A stretch of 64,000 nucleotides of DNA from Arcanobacterium phocae (GTDB lineage: Bacteria; Actinomycetota; Actinomycetes; Actinomycetales; Actinomycetaceae), in contig NZ_JABAPM010000003.1 in NCBI RefSeq assembly GCF_018913465.1, positions 186,001 to 250,000 on the forward strand, in the 5' to 3' direction. The position numbers and the translations under genes are program-made. Shown piece by piece: positions 53,996 to 62,845 of the stretch. The notes under the pieces are model-generated. The model was not told the DNA's origin. It did no database searches and was given only the letters and a program-made list of their open reading frames with translations. The stretch's first letter is position 1. Each line of letters opens with the position of its first letter.

Positions 53996-56433
53996 CAAAA
54001 GTTTCGGTCATCCTGGTTAATTACCGTGGTGCACAAGATACGATTGATGCAGTCAAATATTTACGCCAAACATCGTGGCCCCAAGACCAACTGGAAATTG
54101 TCGTCGTTGAAAATAATTCGGGCGATGATTCCTTAGCAAAGTTCCGCGAGCAAATTCCTAATGAAGTTATCGTCGACGCGGGGGAGAACCTTGGTTTTGC
54201 AGGTGGCTGTAATTTGGGTGTTGCTTCGTCAACCGGGGATGTTGTTGCCTTTTTGAATAATGATGCGCGCCCAGACGAAAACTGGATCAGCGCTGCAGTG
54301 GCACGTATTGAAGCAGATCCGAAAATCGGCTGTGTAGCCTCGAAAGTTCTCAACTGGGAAGGTGGCAAAATTGACTACGTCGATGGCTCACTTACTTGGT
54401 TCGGTATGGGCTACAAGCGTGAAGCTGGCTGGGACTATGTTGGGCAAGGCAGCTCGGAAAAGAACGTGTTGTTCGCGACTGGCGCTGCAATGTTTGCTCC
54501 TCGCCATGTGTATGAAGAACTCGGCGGTTTCGATGAAAAATTCTTTATGTTCTATGAAGACGTAGATTTCGGCTGGCGTGTGACACTTGCAGGATACGAT
54601 GTACGCTATGTTCCGACATCTATCGCTTATCACCGGCATCATGTCTCGATGGATAAATTCGGTAATTACCGCGAGCAGTATTTACTAGAACGCAATGCTT
54701 TGGCGTGTATTTATAAGAATCTAGGACCGGATCTTCTACGTACCGTGTTTGCTTCTGCACTGGCATTGGCGAATGAACGTGGTGCCTCGCGGGGGGAAAA
54801 AGAAATAGATACCGCTAATGCGGATGCATTTACGGGTACACAGATTAAGAAGACTGCAGTTACGGGTGCATTTGCAGTTGGTTGGTTCAATGAAAATCTG
54901 GAGTACTTTGCTGCGCTGCGAAAGCAAGTTCAAGCAACACGTGTACGTGATGATTCGGAGATTTTGCCTTTAATGCGGGTAGCTTTGGAACCACTCGAAC
55001 CGTATTCAGCCTATCTTAATGCGCATAAGGAATTGGTTGATCATTTTGATATTGAGCAGAAATATTTCCGTCCATCACGCATTTTAGTTATTACTGGCGA
55101 TATGCTCTCCGAAAAGATGGCTGGTCCAGCTATTCGTGCCTGGGAAATGGCAAAGCGTCTTAGCGAAAAACATCAAGTCAAACTATGTTCAACTACTGGC
55201 GTTATTGGAGTGGAGTCAGCTGATTTTGATATCCATCTGGGTAGTAGCAAAGAGCTTCATGCTCTTGTTGACTGGTCTGATATCGTCATTTTTCAAGGGT
55301 TTTTACTTGAAGTCGCTCCATGGATTATAGATACAGATAAGATCTTGATCACTGATATTTATGACCCTATCCACCTCGAACAACTAGAACAAGCTAAAGA
55401 CCAAGGTCCAAAGGGTCGTGACGATACGTTACTGTCAAGTACTAATGCGTTAAATCGACAGATTATTCGAGGCGATAGATTCCTATGCGCTTCGGAGAAA
55501 CAACGTAACTTCTGGCTTGGACAACTAGCTGCAATGGGTCGAATCAATCGGAATTTTGTAGGTACTGGCAATAATCCTGAGTCTGTGATCGACATTGTGC
55601 CATTTGGATTGAATGAATTGCGCCCGGTACAAGATTATCATGCGATTAAGGGAAAGGTTCCTGGAATTTCGCTTGAAGATAAGGTTATTTTATGGGGTGG
55701 TGGAGTCTATAATTGGTTCGATCCGCTCACATTGATTCGGGCAGTTGACCTTTTAGTAAAGAAGCACGACAACGTCCGAATGTATTTCCTTGGTGTGAAG
55801 CATCCTAATCCGGCGGTGCCGAAGATGAAGATGACACAACAGGCGATGGATCTTGCTGATGAACTTGGTCTGACCGGGAAGTATGTCTTCTTTAATCATG
55901 ATTGGGTGGACTACAACATCCGCCACAACTATCTACTTGATGCAGACTGTGGAGTCTCAACTCACTTTGAACACATTGAAACCCAGTATTCATTCCGTAC
56001 TCGGATTCTGGATTATTTATGGGCTGGATTGCCGATTGTAGCAACCGAAGGTGATTCTTTTGGTAATGCGTTAAACTCAGAAAATATTGGAATTTCTGTT
56101 CCGCCTGAAGACGTTGATGCGTTGGCAACCGCATTAGAGCGAGTACTATTTGAGCCAGGCTTAGCGGACGATTTTAAGCGTAATATTGAGCGCTATTCGG
56201 TTCAATTTGAATGGAGAAATGCGCTCAAACCTTTACTCGATTTTGTAGATCATGCTCATCGTGCAGACGATCGGAAGACTGTTGAAGGAGATGCAGTTCG
56301 TACCGATCTCCAGTTTGTGAGGGTGCCATTTAATCTATCCCGTGATGCCAAACTTGTGGTCGAGCATCTGAAAGCAGGTGGTCCGAAGTTACTGGCAGAT
56401 AAAGTCCGTTCTCGGTTACGGAAACTGTTTTAG
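53992..56433 (+). CDS. Bifunctional glycosyltransferase, GT2 + GT4 fusion
   Basis: An 813-residue, two-domain enzyme. Residues ~1-280 are GT2: VSVILVNYRGAQDTIDAV, VVENNSGDD, LNNDARPDENWI, and FFMFYEDVDFGWRVTLAGY. After a linker, residues ~365-750 are a GT4-like GT-B domain: RILVITGDMLSEKMAGPAIR, ILWGGGVYNWFDPLTLIRAV, and the donor-site region FRTRILDYLWAGLPIVATEGD. ATG 53992 overlaps the previous stop. Two linked activities suggest stepwise addition of two sugars of a repeat unit, probably including rhamnose. Confidence 0.9.
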   Translation: MTKVSVILVNYRGAQDTIDAVKYLRQTSWPQDQLEIVVVENNSGDDSLAKFREQIPNEVIVDAGENLGFAGGCNLGVASSTGDVVAFLNNDARPDENWISAAVARIEADPKIGCVASKVLNWEGGKIDYVDGSLTWFGMGYKREAGWDYVGQGSSEKNVLFATGAAMFAPRHVYEELGGFDEKFFMFYEDVDFGWRVTLAGYDVRYVPTSIAYHRHHVSMDKFGNYREQYLLERNALACIYKNLGPDLLRTVFASALALANERGASRGEKEIDTANADAFTGTQIKKTAVTGAFAVGWFNENLEYFAALRKQVQATRVRDDSEILPLMRVALEPLEPYSAYLNAHKELVDHFDIEQKYFRPSRILVITGDMLSEKMAGPAIRAWEMAKRLSEKHQVKLCSTTGVIGVESADFDIHLGSSKELHALVDWSDIVIFQGFLLEVAPWIIDTDKILITDIYDPIHLEQLEQAKDQGPKGRDDTLLSSTNALNRQIIRGDRFLCASEKQRNFWLGQLAAMGRINRNFVGTGNNPESVIDIVPFGLNELRPVQDYHAIKGKVPGISLEDKVILWGGGVYNWFDPLTLIRAVDLLVKKHDNVRMYFLGVKHPNPAVPKMKMTQQAMDLADELGLTGKYVFFNHDWVDYNIRHNYLLDADCGVSTHFEHIETQYSFRTRILDYLWAGLPIVATEGDSFGNALNSENIGISVPPEDVDALATALERVLFEPGLADDFKRNIERYSVQFEWRNALKPLLDFVDHAHRADDRKTVEGDAVRTDLQFVRVPFNLSRDAKLVVEHLKAGGPKLLADKVRSRLRKLF

Positions 56434-56458
56434 TCGTGGATAGTTACAGGAAATGAAA

Positions 56459-58024
56459 ATGCGTAATAATAAACTTCAGCCACTCCGTTTAACATTAGGT
56501 GTTCGATCGATCAGCCTCGTTATTGTGACGATGATAGCTTTTTTTGGGGCTGGTTTAGGGTGGGTTGTGGCCTCTCCAATTGGTGGTTCTCCTGATGACG
56601 ATTTCCATATGGGATCTATTTGGTGTCCACGTCCGATTGGTGAGTCATGTGCAGTCAAGAAAATTGACGGCGTCGAGGAAGTGCAGGTTCCAATTCCTGT
56701 TGCTGCCGGTGCTGCATGTCATGCGTTCAAGCCGGATAGTTCAGCTGCGGACTGTAATGTTGATATTTCCACCAATGAGCTAGTGTGGAGTCACCGTTAT
56801 GACAATGGTGACTATCCAGCTGGTTATTATGCTTTTCAGCATCTTTTTGTTCAGGAGGATGTAAGCAAGTCCATTATTGTTATGCGTTCGATTAATCTAG
56901 CTATCGCTGTAGTGTTATTAGGATTAATAGGGGTTTTCTTACGTCCTGAACAACGTCCAGCATTCTTGCTGCCAATGGTTGTTGCCTGGATTCCGATGGG
57001 ATTTTATTTCATTACATCAATAAATCCAAGCTCGTGGGCAATAACAGGACTTTATGGCTATACAGTGGCTATGTTTGGCGCCGCGACTGCCAGAGACTGG
57101 CGCCGTTGGGTTCTCTTAGGGTTTGGTATTATCTCTGCGATTCTATGTTTATCGGCTCGGCGAGATGTTTCATTCTACCTGTTCGTTGTTGCAGTTGCTT
57201 TCGTGTTCGCTATCAGGTGGAGTAGGGAAAATATTATACCCGCCGTAACTGTTGCTCTTATAGGGTTGGTAGGTGCATATTCGATATCCTTAGGCGGGCA
57301 AGTTAAACATGTAACAGCTGGATTTGTTGGTGGAGGAAATCTGATGCGCACTGCTGTTCACACGATTCTTGATTTCCCGCGATATCTAGCTGGAATGTTT
57401 GGTGTTACATATGGTCCTGGTTGGTTCGATACGCCATTAGACGGACCGGTGACATACACAGCGCTCTTTGTTTTTTCTGGTGCATTAATGGCGGGGTTGC
57501 GTTCTGGAACATGGCGTAAATGGCTTTCTGCAACAGTTGTTCTTGGTGCCATGGCGGGAATACCGTTAGTGTTTATTCTTAAGGGAATATTCACTGGGTT
57601 TGGTGATTACCAACCGAGGTATATGATCCCGCTACTTGGCGTCTTGCTTTTCTTACTTTTTGTTGCGGGACCGTATCGGAAACGCATCTTCGATCTACCG
57701 CAGTTAATAACTGTAGGCCTGGCTGTTTCGGTCGTTAATAGTATTGCCCTCCACATTGTCATGCAACGCTATATTTCCGGGTTTCAGCCCCCGCACTTGT
57801 TCAATCTGAATAACAACATAGAGTGGTGGTGGAATATTAGTATTTCGCCAATGACTGTATGGGAAGTGTCATCACTTGCATTTGTAGTTGGGCTGATAAC
57901 GGTTATTATCTTCATTCATCGATATTCATTTTGTGATGCGGAAGTGAAGAATACTTCAATGGTTGAGGAAAATCGATACATCGCCAGTGAAGGTGAAAAG
58001 AAAGCGCCTAAAAATCTCGTGTGA
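56459..58024 (+). CDS. DUF2142-type polytopic membrane protein
   Basis: A 521-residue membrane protein with about eleven helices. The DUF2142 hallmark follows helix 1: GGSPDDDFHMGSIWC, an acidic outward loop also found in GT-C-fold glycosyltransferases, followed by a cysteine-containing extracellular loop (CPRPIGESC and later two Cys). I take ATG 56459 (spacing 8 from AGG) over ATG 56453. It probably transfers sugar from a lipid donor outside the membrane, but no activity can be assigned. Twenty-five bases separate it from the GT2-GT4 gene. Confidence 0.82.
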   Translation: MRNNKLQPLRLTLGVRSISLVIVTMIAFFGAGLGWVVASPIGGSPDDDFHMGSIWCPRPIGESCAVKKIDGVEEVQVPIPVAAGAACHAFKPDSSAADCNVDISTNELVWSHRYDNGDYPAGYYAFQHLFVQEDVSKSIIVMRSINLAIAVVLLGLIGVFLRPEQRPAFLLPMVVAWIPMGFYFITSINPSSWAITGLYGYTVAMFGAATARDWRRWVLLGFGIISAILCLSARRDVSFYLFVVAVAFVFAIRWSRENIIPAVTVALIGLVGAYSISLGGQVKHVTAGFVGGGNLMRTAVHTILDFPRYLAGMFGVTYGPGWFDTPLDGPVTYTALFVFSGALMAGLRSGTWRKWLSATVVLGAMAGIPLVFILKGIFTGFGDYQPRYMIPLLGVLLFLLFVAGPYRKRIFDLPQLITVGLAVSVVNSIALHIVMQRYISGFQPPHLFNLNNNIEWWWNISISPMTVWEVSSLAFVVGLITVIIFIHRYSFCDAEVKNTSMVEENRYIASEGEKKAPKNLV

Positions 58025-58058
58025 CGATGAGAATGCGGATTGGCGGTAGGTCTTGGTC

Positions 58059-59309
58059 CTACTCTTCAATGATTGAGTGACGTGGTAGCTTACGATAGCT
58101 GTACGCGAATACTGCAACCATGACGATCAGGGCACTCGAATAAGATGCGGTGCCAACCCAACTCGGTCCATTGATTCCGAACATGTTAATGAACCCTTGG
58201 GAAAGTGTAACAGTTAAAACTGCAGCGATTGCATTTCCAATGAATGCTCCCTTGTAATTTCTTACGGTGATCAGCAGATCGTTCATAAACCACACAAAGG
58301 CAGTAATTAACGTAAATAATATGGCTGGTTGCAGGATGTAAGTGTGCTGGCTAATCTCATTGCCAAATAAGATCGTTAAGAGCCAGTTGCCGAAAATCAG
58401 AAGAAGAACGGATAGTAGACCAGTGATGAGCAAGATAAAACCGGTTGTTTTTTTGATGAGTTTTAAGGCAGAGTGTTTGTCCGAATTTAGCCGCTGGGCA
58501 AGCTCCCGAAGCAGTGGGCTGTAGACGTATGTAGCGCCCATTTGAACTATAAGCACTGGAGATGCTACTGAAGCATAGATTCCTAGCGCGGCGGTACCTA
58601 AGGAAATCTCCAGTTGTTGGCGAGGAATGGTCAGTACCGCAGTGCTCAGCACCTGTGAAATAACAAGCGGAGTAAGCGTTAAAAGTAGTTTTAGCGAGGG
58701 CAAGATATCAACAACTGGTGTTATGCTCTCGAACTTTGCCGCTTGAGGTGCGTCGTAGAAAACTCCTACCAGAATTTCCGAGATGATCATAGCAATGATT
58801 GCCCAGGTCAAAGAGTTTGTTGTCCATAGCACCACGCTGAACGATAGTAGGTTTGTGATGCCTTGTAAGATATAGGAAATCCCAGAAATATCCATACGAT
58901 AGTTGCGCCAATCAATTGCATGAAATACTTCAATAAAGTTAACCGTCAGTGAATAGATGAGATATAAGAGGACCGGGATAAGACTGGAAAAAGACGAGGT
59001 GATAATGGCATAGAAGCTACCAGCTACAAATGCAAACAGTGATGTGATAATACGTAAGCCGACGTATTGATTAGATGAGCGTTCATTCTTCACATCGGTG
59101 ATTTGTAATGTGCGGAGGCGATAATCAGCAAACGGAAGGATAAGGTTAGATATTGACATGGAGATGGCTAGGCTACCTGCAACATCAAATCCGGTTGAAA
59201 GTCGAACAGCAGCAATTGTCATAACGTAGTTGCATATTAGTCGAATCATGGATCCGATCGAGTTCCATAGCATATTGCTTTTAAGCGTTAGCGGTTTATT
59301 AGTGCTCAT
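58059..59309 (-). CDS. Wzx-like polysaccharide flippase
   Basis: A 416-residue membrane protein of the MATE/MOP superfamily with about twelve helices. N-terminal LKSNMLWNSIGSMIRLICNYVMTIAAVRL is typical of polysaccharide flippases. ATG 59309 has GAGGTG upstream and is preferred to ATG 59315. It would flip a lipid-linked oligosaccharide across the membrane. It is convergent with the DUF2142 gene and divergent from the GT4 gene at 59486. Confidence 0.87.
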   Translation of the reverse strand: MSTNKPLTLKSNMLWNSIGSMIRLICNYVMTIAAVRLSTGFDVAGSLAISMSISNLILPFADYRLRTLQITDVKNERSSNQYVGLRIITSLFAFVAGSFYAIITSSFSSLIPVLLYLIYSLTVNFIEVFHAIDWRNYRMDISGISYILQGITNLLSFSVVLWTTNSLTWAIIAMIISEILVGVFYDAPQAAKFESITPVVDILPSLKLLLTLTPLVISQVLSTAVLTIPRQQLEISLGTAALGIYASVASPVLIVQMGATYVYSPLLRELAQRLNSDKHSALKLIKKTTGFILLITGLLSVLLLIFGNWLLTILFGNEISQHTYILQPAILFTLITAFVWFMNDLLITVRNYKGAFIGNAIAAVLTVTLSQGFINMFGINGPSWVGTASYSSALIVMVAVFAYSYRKLPRHSIIEE

Positions 59310-59485
59310 ATGCACCTCATATATCCTAGTATCTTCTCTGTGTCATCCCGGCGGGGGGAGTTAAACACTGAACACTATAACATTAGGAATATATATAAGA
59401 GGTTCTCGTGGGCGTCTCTTCCTAAGTGGCGTTCTTGATACCATGTATTTAGGGTAATGGCACATTTTTGTAAGGAGATTTGTTC

Positions 59486-60637
59486 GTGATTCGAATTTGT
59501 CATGTAATTGGCGCAATGGAACGAGCAGGAGCAGAAACATTTTTGATGAATTTGTATAGATCGATAGATCGCTCTAAAGTACAGTTTGATTTTCTTGTGC
59601 ATACTGATAAAAGTGCGGCGTACGACGACGAAATTTATGCGTTGGGAGGGCGCATCTTCAGGGCGCCTAGTATCGAATCTAAGAACCTATTCAAACTGTA
59701 TTCGTTCTATAAACGTTTCTTTAATGAGCATCAAGAAATTTCGATCGTCCAAGGGCATCTTGGTTCGATGGCAGCACTTTATCTTCTTGCGGCAAAAAAG
59801 GCTGGCCTCTATACAATAGCCCATTCTCATGCGCAAAATTATCCGCTAAGTTATGAACAAGTACTATTTCAGATAATTACTTTTCCTACTCGTTTCATAG
59901 CTGACCATTTTTTTGGAGCTTCTACAGAGGCTGGGAATGATCGGTATGGGAAAAAGATAGTACATTCGAATAAATTTAATGTTGTCTTAAACGGAGTTGA
60001 TTTAGAGAAATATTTTTTTTCACAGGAGCGAAGAACGCAGATGCGTAGTTCTCTTGGCTTAAATGCTGATCAAACCGTTCTCGTTCATGTAGCTCGTTTT
60101 GACCCTGTAAAAAATCAGGCCTTCTTATTGGATGTTTATAGTGAGTTTCGAAAGCAGTGTCCGAACAGCGTATTGCTAATCGTTGGAGGGGGAGGATCTG
60201 AAGGGCAAAATCTAAAAAATAGGGTAGATGAGCTACAGTTAAATAACTGTGTTAAGTTCTTGGGAATTCGGGATGATATCCATGATATTTTGCAAGCGGG
60301 AGACGTATTTATAATGACGTCATTCTCCGAGGGACTGTCTGTTGCATCCGTAGAAGCGCAAGCAACTGGGCTTCCTTGTGTGGTGTCGACGGGTTTTCCA
60401 CCAGCTTTGAATTGGTCTAAAAAAGTGCATTTTATTGACCTAGAATTGCCAATTTCTGTATGGGTAAACGCTATTAAAGATTCGATAATCCAAATACGAA
60501 GTAGGCAACCTCATAGAATTGAGGGCGCTAAGTTGGCTAGAGAAAATGGTTTCGATATGCAATCAACCGCAGCGTGGCTAGAGGCTTTCTACATTAATGC
60601 GAGTGCAAAGAAAAATAAAGAGAATTGGAGACGATAA
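59486..60637 (+). CDS. Family 4 glycosyltransferase
   Basis: A 383-residue GT-B enzyme. GTG 59486, seven bases after AAGGAGA, is the best start; the upstream TTG 59480 is too close. N-terminal ICHVIGAMERAGAETFLMNLYR is the acceptor-side motif of GT4 capsular transferases; LVHVARFDPVKNQAFLLDVY and TSFSEGLSVASVEAQATGLPCVVS carry the donor-binding E-x7-E. The gene is visibly more AT-rich than the genes to its left, as often seen in serotype-specific polysaccharide genes. Sugar specificity unknown. Confidence 0.9.
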   Translation: MIRICHVIGAMERAGAETFLMNLYRSIDRSKVQFDFLVHTDKSAAYDDEIYALGGRIFRAPSIESKNLFKLYSFYKRFFNEHQEISIVQGHLGSMAALYLLAAKKAGLYTIAHSHAQNYPLSYEQVLFQIITFPTRFIADHFFGASTEAGNDRYGKKIVHSNKFNVVLNGVDLEKYFFSQERRTQMRSSLGLNADQTVLVHVARFDPVKNQAFLLDVYSEFRKQCPNSVLLIVGGGGSEGQNLKNRVDELQLNNCVKFLGIRDDIHDILQAGDVFIMTSFSEGLSVASVEAQATGLPCVVSTGFPPALNWSKKVHFIDLELPISVWVNAIKDSIIQIRSRQPHRIEGAKLARENGFDMQSTAAWLEAFYINASAKKNKENWRR

Positions 60638-60640
60638 AAA

Positions 60641-60703
60641 ATGTTGGTATGGCTAGCGGGAGAGTTGTTCGGAATCAAAGATTTTATGGTGCGTAGTTCT
60701 TAA
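60641..60703 (+). other. Very short ORF (20 codons), possible gene remnant
   Basis: MLVWLAGELFGIKDFMVRSS followed by TAA, starting four bases after the GT4 stop and about ten bases after GGAG. Amphipathic and hydrophobic. It could be a small peptide or the front end of a lost membrane or transferase gene; nothing more can be read from it. Confidence 0.25.
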
Positions 60704-60831
60704 GATTTCATGTATGTGAAATTGTTATATTTTAGCGACAGCAGTGAATGGTTATGATTAGTTATTTGCGCCTGATATACTTCAACTGGCTTATTTTAAT
60801 TGCATACTCTTAATTGGTACAGGGGAAGTTT

Positions 60832-61560
60832 GTGTCTGAAGAAATACTTACACGTATTGAGACTCCCACAGTTAGCGGATGGAGCGAGGAGTTAGCCTCC
60901 AGAAGCTGGTTAATTGTTCCGCTGTTTAACGAGGAACAGGTTATTACTGATGTGGTGACTCAGGCTAAGAAGACTTTCCCTAATATTGTGTGTGTAAACG
61001 ACGGGTCTAGCGATGATTCTGCTAATGAAGCTCGGCGTGCAGGCGCATGCGTCGTCGAGCATCCATTTAATCTTGGGCAAGGTGCTGCTTTAAAAACTGG
61101 CCTAGATTTTGCGTTGGCACAGCCAGGGGCAGAATACTTCGTTACTTTTGATTCTGATGGGCAACATCGCGTTATCGATGCACAACGAATGGTTGTGCGT
61201 CTGGCTACTGAGCCATTAGATGTTGTTATTGGTTCGCGATTCTTAGATGGTCGCACAAACCCTGGCGCGTTAAAAAAGTTAGTCCTCAAGACTGCTGTTG
61301 TTTTCCAAAAGATAACTACCGGCATGAACCTTACTGATGCTCATAACGGGCTACGAGCATTGAATCGCCAAGCTGCGGATGGCATTTCGATTTTCCAAAA
61401 CCGGATGGCTCATGCTTCGGAAATTGTTAGCGAAATTGCGGAAAAGAATTTTCGCTATGATGAGGAACCTGTGCTGATCGAATATACCGATTATTCGCGG
61501 TCCAAGGGCCAGTCACTATGGAACTCGGTCAATATTTTATCTGAACTAATTTTTAAGTGA
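60832..61560 (+). CDS. Family 2 glycosyltransferase (polyprenyl-phosphate sugar transferase-like)
   Basis: A 242-residue GT2 protein of the dolichol-phosphate mannosyltransferase type. GTG 60832 follows AGGGGAAG; the longer ORF begins at 60814. Motifs: LIVPLFNEEQVITDVV, VCVNDGSSDDS, NLGQGAALKTGLDFA, and the DxD in VTFDSDGQH. It has no C-terminal membrane helices of its own, but the stop overlaps the start of a DUF2304 membrane protein that may anchor it. It likely loads a sugar onto polyprenyl phosphate. Confidence 0.9.
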   Translation: MSEEILTRIETPTVSGWSEELASRSWLIVPLFNEEQVITDVVTQAKKTFPNIVCVNDGSSDDSANEARRAGACVVEHPFNLGQGAALKTGLDFALAQPGAEYFVTFDSDGQHRVIDAQRMVVRLATEPLDVVIGSRFLDGRTNPGALKKLVLKTAVVFQKITTGMNLTDAHNGLRALNRQAADGISIFQNRMAHASEIVSEIAEKNFRYDEEPVLIEYTDYSRSKGQSLWNSVNILSELIFK

Positions 61561-61925
61561 GTTTAGCTGTGGGAAATAGTCAAGTCGTTATCAAAGTATT
61601 CCTTATCGTCGCCCTGATCCTCATGGCCTTGGTTATTGTTAAACCAGGTAAAGGTGCACGTGGTCAGGCGATTCGCCGAATTATGTGGATGCTGGGCATC
61701 AGCGCCGGTATTTTGGCAGTCATTTTTCCACAGGTAACCGACCTAGTCGCGAGCTGGTTGGGCATTGGACGCGGTACTGATCTTGTCCTCTATATGTCAA
61801 TAGTTTTCTTCTTAGGATATGCCGTCAGCAATTCGGTCCACGCGCGTAAAGTGGATCGAGAAATGACGATTCTGGCGCGGAAATATGCGCTATTAGAAGC
61901 CGAACTAGCGCAGAAAAATAGTTAG
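61557..61925 (+). CDS. DUF2304 small membrane protein
   Basis: A 122-residue protein with three hydrophobic helices and a charged C-terminal coiled segment (HARKVDREMTILARKYALLEAELA), the usual form of DUF2304 proteins, which are regularly found beside DPM-like GT2 genes. GTG 61557 overlaps the GT2 stop. Proposed role: membrane partner of that GT2. Downstream lies a hairpin and then convergent licD. Confidence 0.88.
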   Translation: MSLAVGNSQVVIKVFLIVALILMALVIVKPGKGARGQAIRRIMWMLGISAGILAVIFPQVTDLVASWLGIGRGTDLVLYMSIVFFLGYAVSNSVHARKVDREMTILARKYALLEAELAQKNS

Positions 61926-61953
61926 TGCCCGGTCACGTAGCCGAGCATTAACT
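61920..61953. terminator. Hairpin between DUF2304 gene and licD
   Basis: 13-base arms (61920-61932 and 61941-61953) with one mismatch and one G-U pair, 8-base loop, between convergent genes. Confidence 0.65.
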
Positions 61954-61964
61954 ATTAAGCATCC

Positions 61965-62822
61965 TTAGAGCGGTACATTCGGGCCGTAAATAACAGTCGA
62001 TGCAGCGTGATTAACTCTCTCGTTTTCCGGCGGAATTTCCATGTAGGTTCCGTACTGGCGGGTCAGGATTGAATCGTAATCATTTGGAAGCATCACGGTG
62101 ATATCTTCAAAGGGTACTCGCGAAGCTGGGAACATCTCATCCATATGAGCAGACCACCGCTTCGGATTTTGTTCAGCAAAACTTCCGAGCCAAGTGGATG
62201 AAGAATCGTTGAAGATCTCTGCCGCCTTCAGCCAATTTTTATAGATAGTAAATGGTTTCACCCGGCCCAATCGCAACGACCAGTGGATCGTGTGCAGCGC
62301 GGAATCGATGAGGAATCGCTTGGGGCCTTTAATACCTAGGGTTACCTTCGGTGTTCCTAGGAGATAGAAAAGACGTCCCCATATCCATGTCTTTCGCACC
62401 TTTTTCTTATATTGCTGTTCACTAGAAGGGATCGAATCAAACGGGAAAACATCGATTCCGAGTGGCATCGGATAGGTGCGATTTTCGGCAATGCCTGGGA
62501 TGAAAACACTGTCCTTGAAGCCGAGGACGCCGAACGGCCGTGGGTAATCTGAGGCAAGTGAAGGATCTAAAACGGTAAATTTATCGTCGATAACCGTTCT
62601 GGCCTTTTTAAAAAAGAGGTCATAGTCTTCGCGTGGCATGCATACATCTACGTCGTCGTCCCACGGAATGAAACCCTTGTGCCGCACAGCGCCAATCGCA
62701 GTACCACTGTAAACAACGTACCGAAGGTTGAGCTCGGTACAAATTCGATCAAACTCTTCTAGCGCAAGGGTCATGCATTTTTGAATTTTACGAAGTTCAT
62801 TTTTATCGTAGGCCATTGACAT
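61965..62822 (-). CDS. LicD-family phosphotransferase
   Basis: A 285-residue LicD protein. The nucleotidyltransferase-fold motif is YVVYSGTAIGAVRHKGFIPW followed by DDDVDVCMPREDYDLF, whose Asp residues bind metal. LicD enzymes move phosphocholine (or another phospho-alcohol) from CDP-choline to a cell-surface glycan. ATG 62822 follows GGAGAG. It lies 23 bases after the LicC-LicA fusion on the same strand, so all steps of choline activation and transfer are in one operon. Confidence 0.92.
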   Translation of the reverse strand: MSMAYDKNELRKIQKCMTLALEEFDRICTELNLRYVVYSGTAIGAVRHKGFIPWDDDVDVCMPREDYDLFFKKARTVIDDKFTVLDPSLASDYPRPFGVLGFKDSVFIPGIAENRTYPMPLGIDVFPFDSIPSSEQQYKKKVRKTWIWGRLFYLLGTPKVTLGIKGPKRFLIDSALHTIHWSLRLGRVKPFTIYKNWLKAAEIFNDSSSTWLGSFAEQNPKRWSAHMDEMFPASRVPFEDITVMLPNDYDSILTRQYGTYMEIPPENERVNHAASTVIYGPNVPL

Positions 62823-62845
62823 TAATTACTCTCCAATATGCCAGG

